Assembly: GCA_036873135.1 (NCBI GenBank)
Contig: JAPTYO010000007.1
Coordinates: forward strand, 62,916,383 to 62,980,382
DNA from: Clarkia xantiana subsp. parviflora
Lineage: Eukaryota; Streptophyta; Magnoliopsida; Myrtales; Onagraceae
Direction of reading: 5' to 3'
Length of the DNA stretch: 64,000 nt
The position numbers were made by a program, and so were the translations under genes. Each line of letters opens with the position of its first letter. The first letter of the stretch is position 1. Under the pieces are notes generated by a model. It saw nothing but the letters and a program-made list of their open reading frames with translations, was not told where the DNA came from and did not search any database. This document shows positions 44,709-55,992 of this stretch, piece by piece.

Positions 44709-45570
44709 TATTAAGTCGCCGCGAATGGCGCAAATTGTCTATCAATAAAGATCCGATGTAAGCCAGCTTGGAGTTGTTAATAAATAAAAGTTGCCTTCGA
44801 ACCTATTGCTTTTAGATTTACTCTAACTGTTAGTAAGACGTCCTGAAGGACGCGACAAAAAGCATTTCGAGGTATGGACAAAAGCCCTACGGGGTATGAG
44901 TAAGTCGCCTTTATGGCGCGACAAAAAGCCTTACGAGGTACGGACAAAAGCCCTACGGGGTACAAGTAAGTCGTCTTTATGATGCAACCAAAAGCCTAGG
45001 TACGAAAAAGCCCTAACGGGTCCGCGTAAGTCGTCTATATGATGCGGCAAAAAGCCTTAAAGGGTACGAAAAAGCCCTAACGGGTCCGCGTAAGTCGTCT
45101 ATATGATGCGGCCAAAAGCCTTAAAGGGTACAATTAAGTCGTCTGAAATGACGCGGTAAAAGCCCTAAGGGGGTACGATAAGTCGTCTAGAATGGCGCGA
45201 TGAAAACCTTAAGGGATGCGAAAAATCATCTTAGGTGATGTGTAAAGTTGCCTTGAAAAGCAGGGATGAGAAACCTTAAGTGGAAAAGTCCCGAGGAAAA
45301 TGTCATGAAAAGACATATGAAATTACGACGAGTGACTTGGACGAGAAACCTTAAGTGATGAAGTCCCGAATAGACGAGAAACCTTAAGTGGTAAAGTCTC
45401 GAGTAAAGCGTCGGAAGGACGTATGAAGTCATCTTAAATGGTGCATCAGAACGTTCTAAGTAACGAGTCTAAAGTCGCTTTAAATAGCGCAAACGATTAT
45501 CGGGACCAAAACAGATGAAAGAAACTTCTTATAAAGGAGAAAAAATTACAAGGACTAAAAGAATAGAGCA
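44709..45570 (+). repeat. TE8 spacer with tandem repeats between pol and the antisense gene
   Basis: Units of about 60 bp built from TAAGTCGTCTATATGATGCG, CAAAAAGCCTTAAAGGGTACG and AAAAAGCCCTAACGGG recur from 44830 to 45215. A second motif, GAGAAACCTTAAGTG(G/A)(T/A)AAAGTC, recurs at 45260-45410. No sense-strand gene. It separates converging sense and antisense transcripts and could hold terminators for both, but I see no direct proof. Confidence 0.75.
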
Positions 45571-48278
45571 TTAAGCTTGGTCCTTGTTGGAAGTCGGGTC
45601 CTCAGCAGCGTTGGAGGGAGCAAGGTTCGGAGGAGCCTGGGCAGAAGGCTCCGCAGCCCGCGAAGTCGGGTCCACGGCATCAGTCTCTTCACTCTCCGCG
45701 GGGAGGTTGAAGTACTTCTCCGCGAAAGGGGCGAGGGTCTCGGACTTCTTGAAGTCGATGGAATCCTCGTAGGCTGTGTAGAGTTCTTCGACGGCATTGA
45801 ACAAGACGTTCTCCACCTCGGACTTGCAGAACCCTACAGCATCCACCTTGAAATCTAAAGAATTCCGATACTCCTCGCGGCCTTGCAGACGACCCTCCTC
45901 GCGACCCTGTAGGCGACCTTCCTCGTGGCCCTGGGCCTTGGCCTCAGCCAGTTTGGCCTCAAGCCCCGCCTTGGCCTCCGCGAGAGCTTCCGCGAGAACA
46001 CCCTTCTCGTGGATGAGCTGCCTCTTCTCCGACTCGTTCCGCTGCTGATCCGCCTGGACCATCTTCCGCTCCCGACACATGACAGCCTCGTGATCCTGAA
46101 CCTGCTTGAGCAGGCCCGAAGCCATCTCGTCAAGGAGAGTTTTCTCCTTGGCCATCTTATTCCTGGCCGCCACAGCCTCGTCGAGATCCACCTGGAGCTT
46201 GGCCAACGCGTCGGGGTCCGACTTGGCTTGTGCCTCCTCCAAAGCACCCTTCATAGCCAAGATGAGGCCGAAGCAGCGCTGCTGGTTCGCGGTGTCTTAA
46301 GACAAGGGAAAAAGGATTAAAATTCAGAAGTCGTAGACAAGAATAATGAAGAGAATAGAGTAAAGGTGAAGTCTTACCTCCATCCGGCGGATAGCCATAT
46401 CGCGGAGCTCCTCCTCGATGTCCTCCCGCGCCAAGGAGATTGGCCGCCTCAAGGCTGGAGGAATTGACCCTGCCAGCAGATGCAGGGCCAATTCAGGATG
46501 AAGGTCTCCCCGTTGGAGTGGGACCCCTTGGAGAGACTCAATTGGGTTCCAGGGAACCGTCTCCTGATCGGGGGTAAAAATCTTGTAAAGATTTTCATCC
46601 ACCGGGAGAGGAGGGATGACCCTGGAATCTTCAGCGGGAGGAGCCACCTCGGCCGGAGGTTCGGGAGTCGAAGTGCGGAGCTCTGGAGGAGGACTCCGGG
46701 ACACGTCTTCCACGGGGGGCCTCAGGCTGCTTGGACCTGGCCTACGGCGGGGAAGCAGGCCACCTTCATTGGGCTCCTCAGAAGAAGGAGAAGCCTCCAA
46801 ATCAGTCACCTGACGGAACTGAGCTTCCGTCGGGACATCTTCCAGCATCAACTCCTGCGGAGTCGCGGCTCTGGCTGGAGTGGCAGCCTCCCTCGGAGTG
46901 ACATCCTCCGATGGACCTGCGGTTGCGGGACGAATAAAGTCAGGCAAGGTGTTACGGGGGCACCAGATGATTTGACGCTCGAGATGTTGGTTTTTTCCGA
47001 AGAAGTTGTAGTATCCCGCCTTGAGAACGCGGGGGGTTTCTCCTCGAAGGATGTATTTGATTTCTCGAACCCGCGATTCCCGATCAGCGGGATAAACTCC
47101 TCGGGAACCAGCTTTTTATATCTTTTAATAGCACGACGGACACGCTTACCTTCCTCGGCGGTAGTGACCCCGAAGGCTTGGTCAATCTCCTCCCTCCGGG
47201 CTCGCTTGGCCACGATCTGCTCCTCGGTCGGAGGGGCAGCAGAAGGAGTGGCGGAAGAGGAAGCTCCCTTCTTCAGCGATTTCCGCTTCCTCTTGGAGCC
47301 ACCTGGGACGGCATCAGTCTCACCCTGCTTCAACATGAGATGAGTCAGCAGAGATGCCTTCTTGGCTGCAAAAATAAAAAGACAAAGTGGTTAGAAGAAT
47401 TACCCAGATGACTAAGTCCTTGGAAACAGAATCGAGGAGCCGGACTCCGATATGAATCAAGTCCTTCTCCACGAGCTTGTTGGCATCGAGGGGTATGAAT
47501 GAGTCCCCCCAACGGTAAAGCTGAACCAGCTGGAGTGTGTTGAGGTCATCCTCAGTGTAGACCCCGAGCTTGGGGGCAGGGTCCGCCTCAACCTCCCATC
47601 GGGGCCATGGGACAGAGCTGTTTTGGACGAAGAAGTAATACTTCTTCCATCCGCTATTGTCAGACCCCGAGTCGCGAATCAGCACCCGATCCTTGTGGAA
47701 CTTCCAGGTCTCGCTATCCCAGCCGAAACGTGAAAGTTGCTCCTTTGTCCACTTGGGGAGACGGGGGGAGAAGGAGCAAACACCAGCCTTATTGCACTTC
47801 ATCCCGTAGAATGTGCGGAAGAGCAGCAGACTATACGTCCACTGCTGGCGGAGGCACAGAAGCTGGAAAGCATTCCACACGCGGATGGCGTGTGGAGAGA
47901 AGGTACAAGGGTGTGTCTTGTAGAAGTTGCACATCTCCACCAGGTTCCCGCAAAAGGGGAATCGAATCCCAGCACTTATCTGCCCGGCGGAGATGAACAC
48001 TTCTCCCTCTCGAGGACGCGTGACGATATGCTTCCTCCTGACAGTAGGCTGAGACTCGTAGGGGAACCGAGGCTCCCATTCCGAGGTAATGCAGCCTTCT
48101 CGAAGAGCAACCTCATACGAGGTCTCAGAGATCTCGTTAACAGCATACTCAAAAGTAAAAGGGATCCTGGCCCCAGAACTAGCCTCGTCTAAAAACGGTT
48201 ACAAACAGGAAAATTTGAGAAAAGAGGAGCAAACATCAGCAAATCATGAAAACAGAGAAGAAAATCCTTACCAGACAT
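45571..48278 (-). CDS. TE8 antisense gene: spliced, PMD/Transposase_28-like domain plus coiled coil
   Basis: Minus strand. ATG at 48278 reads ATGTCTG, then an intron 48271-48189 (GTAAGG...TTTTTAG, 83 nt). Exon 2 (48188-47404) encodes SGIRFPFCGNLV-like, EMCNFYKTHPCTFSPHAIRV and LLCLRQQWTYSLLLFRTFYG, which resembles the 'putative gypsy type transposon' domain of plants. A short gap near 47403-47361 has GTAATT and AG ends but is only about 43 nt. Then come a basic stretch (GGSKRKRKSLKKGASSS), a one-base frame change near 47090, and a Pro-rich part. A clean intron lies at 46377-46282 (GTAAGA...ACCAG, 96 nt, phase 0). The last exon (46281-45571) is a long coiled coil with GREEGRLQ repeats. Function is unknown. 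The fold class is from memory, not a search. Confidence 0.7.
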
Positions 48279-48442
48279 GGTTGATGATTGCTGAAAGAAG
48301 ATGAAGAAGGATCGGGAGAGTTGAAGGCCTTGGATCACTTGGACAGCAGAAGGAGCTTGGAGGAGAAACTTCGAGTGCAAGAATGGCAGAACTTCTAGAA
48401 ATTGAGAGGGTGAAGAAGAAGTGAATAATGCCAGGGTTTTGG

Positions 48443-48450
48443 CTTTTATA
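48443..48450 (-). promoter_or_regulatory. Candidate TATA box of the TE8 antisense gene
   Basis: The minus strand reads GCTTATAAAAGCC about 165 bases before the ATG at 48278. It is followed by a CT-rich leader (CTTCTTCTTCACCCTCTC...) and the start context TCAACCATGTCTG. This is a normal layout for a plant Pol II gene. Confidence 0.6.
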
Positions 48451-48890
48451 AGCAAAAGGACAACTGGAAGGACTTAATCTTGACCGTTGAAGATGAAACG
48501 ATTCGATCGTGGTCGTTGAGATTGGGAAGACGGTACGGAAGAGACGTGGTGACGTAATAAGCGCTTTTTCAGAAAGCAACAGTCACGCCGATGTGAGTGT
48601 CGTTTCATAATCCCTAGCATTTAATGCTATGATAACCGAGGAGTCTCCTCGGATTTGGCAACTGCCCATAGAGTCCAGTGGGCCCAAGATAATCATGAGT
48701 GAGAAACCCTGTCATATGACAATTGCGCGCAAGGCAAAAGCCTCCGATTGAGATATCAGGAGACCTGAAGACAAAAGCCTCTGATGGCAATATCAGGAGG
48801 TATGGACCTAAAAGCCTCCGACGACGAGGTCGAAAGGTCTGGAACTGGAAGACACGACGAACTAAAAGTTCCCCATGTCTTGGGGGCAAA
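48451..48890. other. TE8 region between antisense promoter and 3' LTR, with PPT
   Basis: Repeated AAAAGCCTCCGA-GATATCAGGAGG-type units lie at 48735-48840. The polypurine tract CTTGGGGGCAAA at 48879-48890 abuts the LTR. No gene. Confidence 0.7.
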
Positions 48891-49669
48891 TGATGGGTTC
48901 CGATGTAATCGTTAGCCCCATTAACAGCCAATGGACGGCGAGTAGGTCCAGTGGGCCTCATGAAAGCCTGGAAGGCTCAGAGGCCCAGCATGAAGGGTCC
49001 CGACTTAAGCGGTCCCGATATATGAGCTGAATGCTCCCGACGAGAAGCCTCTGAGCAGGCCCCGATATGCCTTAGTAAAGGCCCCGATATGCCTTAGTGA
49101 AGGCCCCGATAATAAAGCCCCGCGGAGGCTGGACCCGTCTCGTGAGACAAGGGGTCCTGGGTGGTGACCTAGAATGAGATAACTCTGGAGTCCCCGACGG
49201 GAGTCGAGACTTGTGATCAGAGGATAAGACCGAGAAATCCGCCTACTAGATAGAGTAGTGGGAGACGGTTAAAGATATAGATAAATTCCCCCGAGATACG
49301 CAGGGCGTGCCCGAGATACGCGGAGTATGGGTGAGATACGCGGAGCGTGGGGCGAAATATATGGAATCCCGAACGAGATATACGGAATCGTGGCGAGATA
49401 TGCGGAATCGTGGGTAAAACTGCCAGGCGCAGTAACAGGTAACTGGGTAACTTCCCCTCCTATATAAAGGAGGAAGTTACCTCAGAAACAGAGTTTCTCT
49501 AATACGCACTTAGATTACTGCTACCACCCCATTGATCATATACTCATTTAAGCATCGGAGAGGGATTCTGGGTCACCACCCAGGTCATCCCCTTTTGCAG
49601 GATTACGCGGAGCCCAGGAGTCCAAGCTTTCCGTCAAGGACGTAACAGAGCTTCGCCCGTGATCCAACA
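48891..49669 (+). repeat. 3' LTR of TE8
   Basis: 779 bp. It equals the 5' LTR except for about nine substitutions and a 22-bp tandem duplication (GATATGCCTTAGTAAAGGCCCC-like units) within 49061-49108, which explains the whole length difference. It is followed by AGGAC. Confidence 0.95.
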
Positions 49670-49674
49670 AGGAC

Positions 49675-50960
49675 CAAGCACCTCCACCACAAACATGGGG
49701 GCAACCACCAAATGAGCAGCTCTACCAACAAAGCCAACACCATCAACCACCTCAAGCCCACCAGTTACCGACAGGCCAACAAGCAAACCGCAATGAGCCG
49801 ACCAACCCCCCACAAGCCACAGTGACAATGGAAGATATCGAAGCACTCGTGACAAGGAAACTGATGGAAGCCAAAGGTAAGACATTGCATATCCTAAGTG
49901 ACAATGCATCACACCCATTCACACAAGAGCTGATAGACATGCGCTTCCCCGATGGAGTTACACCCGAAAGGATTGAGAAATACAATGGGAAAGGGGACCC
50001 GATGGAGCACATACAACAACACGAAGCATCCCTAATGGTTCGAGTGGGTGATGAGAGACTTATAGCCCTGTCATTCCCAACAATGCTCATAGGACCAGCA
50101 TCACATTGGTTCTTCAGATTGCCAAAAGGCTCGATAGCGTCATGGGGTCAGTTAAAAGAAAAATTCATTCAAAGATACCTAGGGGAGAGATAGCTCCCAA
50201 AGAGCGAAAATGCCCTCGATGACGTCCGCCAAGAATACGAGAAATCATTAGCGAGCTATTACACGCGCTTTAATCAAAACCTGGCAGAAATTCAAACGGA
50301 GAAATCATCCGCGCAATTTGGGGCGCTTTGGAACGTCCTTGGCGGATAGCATGGCATTGGACGTCGTTCACACAATTGAAGAGCTGGCTGCACGGGTCAA
50401 AGCACACATAGACTTAGAAAGGATCAGAACCATCAGAAGAGCAAAAGGAACATCCCCAACAGGTAGCAATGGAGGAAACCGACCAGCTAAGGGAAAGCCC
50501 TCCCCGGGGCCACAATGGATAAGACCAGAGGAATAGAGCCCCCCCCCCCCCCCCCCCCCCCCAAGAGCAGGAAGGAACTTCAACAACTCGCGTAGTGAAG
50601 ATAGCATCAATGCTATTAAGTTCGTTCCCCTGAACGCAACCATGACAACAATCTTACATGAAATGAAGGAGCAAGGTTTATGGTCGCCACCCGCGATCAA
50701 ACCTAAAGGCTCGATGGGCAAAGAAATGGACAAGTTCTGCAACTTCCATGAGGCTCGCGGTCACCACACAAACTCATGCCACGACCTAAGGCAAAGGATC
50801 GAAAATGAAATGCAAATGGGAAACCTTAGACATTTAGTGAATGGCAGGGGCAAGAGAGACCGCTCCCCACCACCTCCACAGCCTAAAAACAAAGGGAAGG
50901 AAAAAATGGACGACATGGGGCCACCACCAAAGAAAGGCATAATCAATGTAATCCATGGGG
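49675..50960 (+). pseudogene. gag: TE7 gag, C-terminal part
   Basis: Continues the gag reading after TE8: QAPPPQTWGQPPNEQ, then the capsid domain at 49822-50193 (RIEKYNGKGDPMEHIQQHEA, FRLPKGSIASWGQLKEKFIQ, RYLGER). A TAG stop is at 50191. Beyond it YYTRFNQNLAEI and a frame change lead to MALDVVHTIEELAARVKAHI (50350 on). Then comes a C24 run, and in another frame the zinc knuckle CNFHEARGHHTNSC (50737-50778). The reading ends in a G16 run at 50957-50972. At least four stops or shifts, so a pseudogene. Confidence 0.8.
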
Positions 50961-51520
50961 GGGGGGGGGGGGCAGGAGCAGGAGGACAAATAAGTTTGGG
51001 GAAAAAGAAACAGGGATATGGACGACATGGTAATCAAATTCTCAAATAAAGATATGGAACATATAGTATTTTCCCATGATGATGCTCTCGTAATCACAAC
51101 AAATGTGGCCGGATATGACGTGAGAAGGATACTCATTGATGGTGGAAGTTCCGCCGATATCCTCCACGTGCGACTCTTGCAAGAACTAGGAAAAGGATTA
51201 ATCAACCTAACCCCACTAGACTTCCCACTCGTCAACTTTGCGGGACATCAACATATCCACTAGGTACCATATTTCTCCAAGTGACCCTTGAACAAGGATG
51301 GACAAAAATATGCATAAATGTAAATTTTGTGGTGGTAGAGCTTTTGGGAGCATATAATGCAATCCTGGGAAGAACAACGATAAACCCCCACATCATGGTG
51401 GCATCAACGGCGCACCAAAAACTGAAATTCATAACTCCACATGGAATAGGCGAAGTCTAGGGGGATTAGACAGCAGCACGAAAGTGCTATGTCAATGCAA
51501 TGAGAAGAAAAGCACAACAA
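50961..51520 (+). pseudogene. TE7 aspartic protease fragment
   Basis: 51018-51263 reads DALVITTNVAGYDVRRILID followed by GGSSADI, the DGG active site of Tat-type proteases, in the same arrangement as TE8 pol. After a shift near 51250 the other half follows: LGAYNAILGRTTINPH and VASTAHQKLKFITPHG. Then homology stops. No RT follows. Confidence 0.75.
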
Positions 51521-52385
51521 GGGCCAAGTTGTTCAATGGTGGCAACACCACATAGCAAGAAGAGGCTTTCTTGGGTTTGGAAAAATGGACCACCATCAAA
51601 AAAAGGGCGGGACATCAATCACTAAGCCTAAGCAAGAAACTTCTGTCAACATCAACAGGAAGCGAGGATACAGACCAAGAGGCCCCTAGAAATGAAAGCA
51701 AGACAAGGCCTTCAGACCCTTCCAAGCATCACACAAAGATAGATATCGTATCTTCCGAGCACCAAGACAGGACAAGCATAGACTCACAAAAGGAGCCAAG
51801 CTCTCAAAGAATGATCCACCTAAGGAAGGAATGGGGGAATCACCACATCGATGATGTCCAGCAAAGGCCAGGTGAAACCATAAGGAGCTCTTTCTCAAGG
51901 TTCGCTAGCAATGCAGCAAACTTGAGAGGAGAAACAGGGGAAACTATCGGAACCTTCTTCAGAAACATGAGAATTTCAAGATACAAACACTTGGGGGCAT
52001 GCGAGTCACAATGGATACAACAACAATGGGGGAGTTAAAGCAATGTTTAGACATAGCCATGAAGTACAAGGAAGAGGAACTGACACCCAACTCCCCGATG
52101 AAGGATGCTAAGGAAGAGGAAAGGGAAGAAGAACACTTCCAGTTTGGATTCACCACTCTCAGCATGAGCCTAAAAGCTTTGCACAAGGAAGGAAATCTTA
52201 TGGTGCTTTATTCCAACATCGGCTCCAACAGAGGAGGCATTCGTCGGCGAGGACACGGACAATTGGTGTGACCACCACGAAACTTGGGGACACCACACGA
52301 ATGACTGCAAGGCCCTGAAGGATGAAGTAAAAGATTTGATCCGCCATGGGAGACTTAAGAGGTACGAAGTCCCCCGCCCCGCATG
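51521..52385 (+). pseudogene. Second gag-like segment in TE7
   Basis: 51840-51990 reads DVQQRPGETIRSSFSRFASN and GETIGTFFRNMRISRY, a gag core motif. 52030-52260 gives ELKQCLDIAMKYKEEELTPN, and about 52268-52309 encodes another zinc knuckle, CDHHETWGHHTNDC, followed by ALKDEVKDLIRHGRL. A first gag with its own knuckle already lies upstream, so this is a duplicate from a different gag. It replaces the RT region. Stops separate the parts. Confidence 0.7.
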
Positions 52386-53495
52386 AAAGACCCGTCCAGA
52401 AGCAATGTGTCAGACAGACACCCTATCTGTATCCTATCTTTCAATTTCGTAGTTTAACAATGAACCCCCTCTAGGGTAGCAACTCTGTTGCGTGCATATC
52501 TTTCTAATTTCCTAAATACCAATTCTACCAGAACCCGTGATCCACAGTATGTATTTATGATGAATGGCTTGGTAGTAGATATTTATGATGTAAGAGGATC
52601 CCCATACACGGCAGTAGCTTCGCGCTAGTACCAACATCTCGGTCAAAAGACCAGGGTCCACGTAACCCTTAATATACTCTGAACTGATCACCCAGGAGTA
52701 AGCCATAACACCATGGACGACACGACTACTTAGGATAAGAAACCAAATAGCGTGATCGGGCCTTGTAACGCCTACCTTGGATAAGATACCAAGTAACGCA
52801 ACAATTACAGGTAACTCCCTTTTGAATACTTCGGATAGAATAATAAAGACCCAGGCATCGAGCATAGGATTATCATAGCAAGAAAGGTATTAGTGACAAT
52901 ATCTATAATAAGCTATGGGTAGACATGTCAAACAGACATTTGATCTATTCCGAAAGAGGGGGCAAGTCTGGTATAAAGTTGCACTCCTAGAATACAATAA
53001 ACTACGCAAGTGGCGACTTGCCATTACCTCAGGATACCACAAAGACTAAGGTCGCCACGCCAAGGGACGCCTCGCATCATCAAAGTACAGCCGATGCAAC
53101 ATACAACACAACCTATCAACAACAAAGTAGTACATATACAACAAACGCGCGAAATGTTAAACCATACAAAGGAGGTGAACACCATCAACACCCAAACAGT
53201 CATAGTAGCCAAGATCTTGAATAAGTCTCACAAAAGCGGAGGGGGCAAAAGAACATGTGTCCCCAATATCAACTCCTCACAAAGACAATGAGGAGGCCTA
53301 CGCCGAAATACTACGTTAGAGAAGGAGACGGGAGTCAACCTTCAAACCTAACAAAACTCCTAAGTCAGACGACTATTCTCAAAATGGAGCTTAGGGACCT
53401 ACTCCCGGTTATAAACATGACAAACGCCAAGAAAAAACATAAAGGAAAGCATAAGTCTATTACGGTGATATAAACAATGAACATAGAAACATTCT
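52386..53495. other. TE7 spacer, no gene seen
   Basis: About 1.1 kb of mixed sequence before the end of the antisense gene. A motif GGATAAGA(A/T)ACCAA-TA-CG recurs at 52731 and 52786. Short readings on both strands show no known motif. Confidence 0.5.
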
Positions 53496-53499
53496 AGAG

Positions 53500-55992
53500 T
53501 CAAACGGAGGAGATAAAGACATCCTCCCCTTCATGAGACGAAGGAGCAGACCCGGAGGCAGCATTAGAAGAAGAGGAGGTGGATTGAGCTCCACTCCCGT
53601 TCTGAGGCACAACAGCAGCCACATGGCGAAGGGAATCAACGTGGCTAAGTGCAAAGGCAGAAAAATCCTCAAGGCAACCAAAGTTGAAATCCGGTTCAAT
53701 CGCATACATCCGGGAAACAAGATCCTCGCCAAAGTCATACAGCATGCCACGACATTTCGCAGAAAAGTTAGTCGTAAAGGCGACTGAGGCCTTATACTCC
53801 TCTATGACACAAGCAACAACCTTCTTGGTAGCATCATTAACAACCGCCTCGACACGTTCCCTCTCCATGGCCTCAGCATCCTCCTTCGCCTTGAGAAGGC
53901 GCATAACTTCGGCCTCAAGAGAAGCACCCCGCCCCTCCGAAAGCTCCATGTCATAATCGTGATGAGAAATCTTGCTCTTCAAGACACGCATAGCATCCGC
54001 AACTCTCTTCAATTCTGCTTGTTGATTCTCAACCTTCTCAACAAGCTCGACAACAAAGGAAGACATATTCACCATGTCGGCATCGACCTGAAAACAAGAA
54101 TATAACATCAAACCAAGCAACCTAAACATACGAGAAGTAAGGGAACAATGTACTCACAGGAGCAAAACGCGAAAGTGCCTCCCTAACATAAGTATTGGCC
54201 ACAAATCGATGATCGGGAACAGCCCGGCGATCGCAAGGTGCAACAAAGGCGTTCAGCATCCACAAGCCAACCTCGGGAGTCCGGACGGTTGTTAAATGAT
54301 CAAAGTGATACTCGGCAACCGAAGCATAAGGCTTCCTGGACATCCCAACAACATCACACTCTAAGGGACGTACAAAATCATCCCTCGACAGCACAGGCAG
54401 GCGAATGCGACCTACACAAAGATAAACACATAAGTGGAAACGTACAAATACATAGCGAATTAAAAGAAGAAACAACATACATTCAGTAGGCGCTCCAAGG
54501 GTAGTGGGAGGAGACGCATGGGGACCTCTCCCGTCCGGAGCCGACCTCTCAACTATAGCAGGCCCTTAGCGCTAGTCACTAGCTACCTTTTCTTTATGGG
54601 AAGAAGGAGAACTGGGAGACCCGTCAGGGCAGATAACCTTTTTCTTCGTTCGGGAACCATCCCGGGAGGACCCGACCTCCAGAAGAGGCTTCTTCGGATT
54701 CGACACATGAGAACTCGCACCTGTGCCATCAGTTGAACCTACAACAATAACAAGGAAAACATAGCAACAAAAATCATAAGATAACATAAGAATGACAAAG
54801 ATAGTAAACACAGACATACCCAGGGCCTCGTGGATCTTTAAAGGTTTGGAAACCTTGGGGGCTCGGGAGGCATCACCCAAGGGCGCTTTTCTTTTTGAAG
54901 ACGCAGCAGCAGCAGGGATGGAGTCACCCACATGAGAGCATGAGGTTTTGTCAGAAACCTATCTGCAAGACGAAGGGAGAAGGAGATGTAAATACAAAAT
55001 AGATAAGCATACCAAGGGGGGTCTGTATATAATGGCCGCTCCAGGAAGATCGGACTCCGAATACGACTTCACGGTCTGATAGCCCCGAGACTTATGAGAG
55101 CATATATGGCCCTAACAATCCGTTTATCTCCAGAAGCTAACTCAGAAAAATCCAGAGCAGAATCTTTGACAGAACATTGCTCCATGCGCCAGGGAACCTG
55201 GTCATCCCTAACAAACAGATAATGACCATTCCATTGATTGCTTGACATATCAGTAAGGGCAATGAATCTGAAGCTGGTGTTCCAAACAAACTCATCTTCA
55301 CCGTCAGGACTCAGAGAGTAGGGGAATCGAGCAATCATAGAAAACATCCATATGAGTTTGTGATACTGAAGGCGAAAGAAGCACCGAAATAAAGCAAAGG
55401 AATAAGTCCAGCCCTGACGATAGCAAAGAACCCGAAACCCAACCCAAGCTCGAAGAGAATTAGGAGACAAATCCAATGGGAAAATCCTAAAGAAGGAGAC
55501 AAACTCGACAAGCTTCGAGCAATACGGGAAACGCAGACCACAAAGCACTTGAACGACATATAATTTCGCCATACCAGAGGGAGGCAGGGTATCATCCCCA
55601 ATCTTATATTTCTGATAAAGATCGAATGGATACATAGCATATTCGTTATCAGTAAAGCCAGCAAGCACGATATGGGCATGATACTCTTTAGCCCGAAGGG
55701 AGTTGCCTGCATACCCCGCCCAAGATGCTCCACATGATCGGTCGACTCAGCATCACTCGTAATGGCAGACCCACGAGCCGACTCACCGTCTGACTCAGAA
55801 TCAGCATCCCCCCCCTGGAGAAACATCTAGACCCAACTCCTTCAAATCCTTCAACTCAGTCTTCGAAAACGAACCCAACCCAGATACCGAATCAAAAGTG
55901 ACCAAAGCATCCCAATCCTCGCTAGAGCCAGATGTCCAATAATGATCGGGAAAAATAATGGAGGGATCTCTAGGAAAAGGAGACTTACTCAT
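53500..55992 (-). CDS. TE7 antisense gene: same plan as in TE8, diverged and possibly decayed
   Basis: Minus strand from ATG 55992 (MSKSPFPRDPSIIFPDHYWT). Two one-base shifts about 120 nt apart (in a run of eight C at 55808-55815 and near 55695) cancel out. Then HIVLAGFTDNEYAMYPFDLY, LRFPYCSKLVEFVSFFRIFP and LSPNSLRAWVGFRVLCYRQG match the TE8 domain. Intron-like gaps with GT/AG ends follow: 55012-54963 (50 nt), 54829-54739 (91), 54480-54412 (69), 54157-54088 (70). Between them lie SSKRKAPLGDASRAPKVSKP (basic) and RIRLPVLSRDDFVRPLECDV. The last exon (54087-53500) is a coiled coil (VVELVEKVENQQAELKRVAD) with a Ser-rich end. Cell role unknown. Intron borders are read by eye. Confidence 0.6.

Larger units (their letters stand above)
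38255..49669 (+). mobile_element. TE8: young full-length Tat-lineage Ty3/gypsy retrotransposon, 11415 bp
   Basis: LTRs 38255-39011 and 48891-49669 are bounded by TGATGGG...CCAACA, with a perfect target duplication AGGAC (38250-38254 and 49670-49674). The order is PBS, gag, pol (protease, RT, RNase H, second RNase H, integrase), a repeat-rich spacer, an antisense gene, PPT. Two RNase H domains and an extra gene before the 3' LTR are hallmarks of the Tat lineage. The LTRs differ by about nine substitutions and one 22-bp duplication, the lowest divergence in the window. It is more GC-rich than its surroundings. Lesions in gag, RT and integrase suggest it could move only with help. Confidence 0.95.

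Noticed and set aside
46480..47343. 287-codon plus-strand reading
   Set aside because: It lies exactly opposite the antisense gene exons, has no motif, and spans their introns. A shadow of the minus-strand coding.
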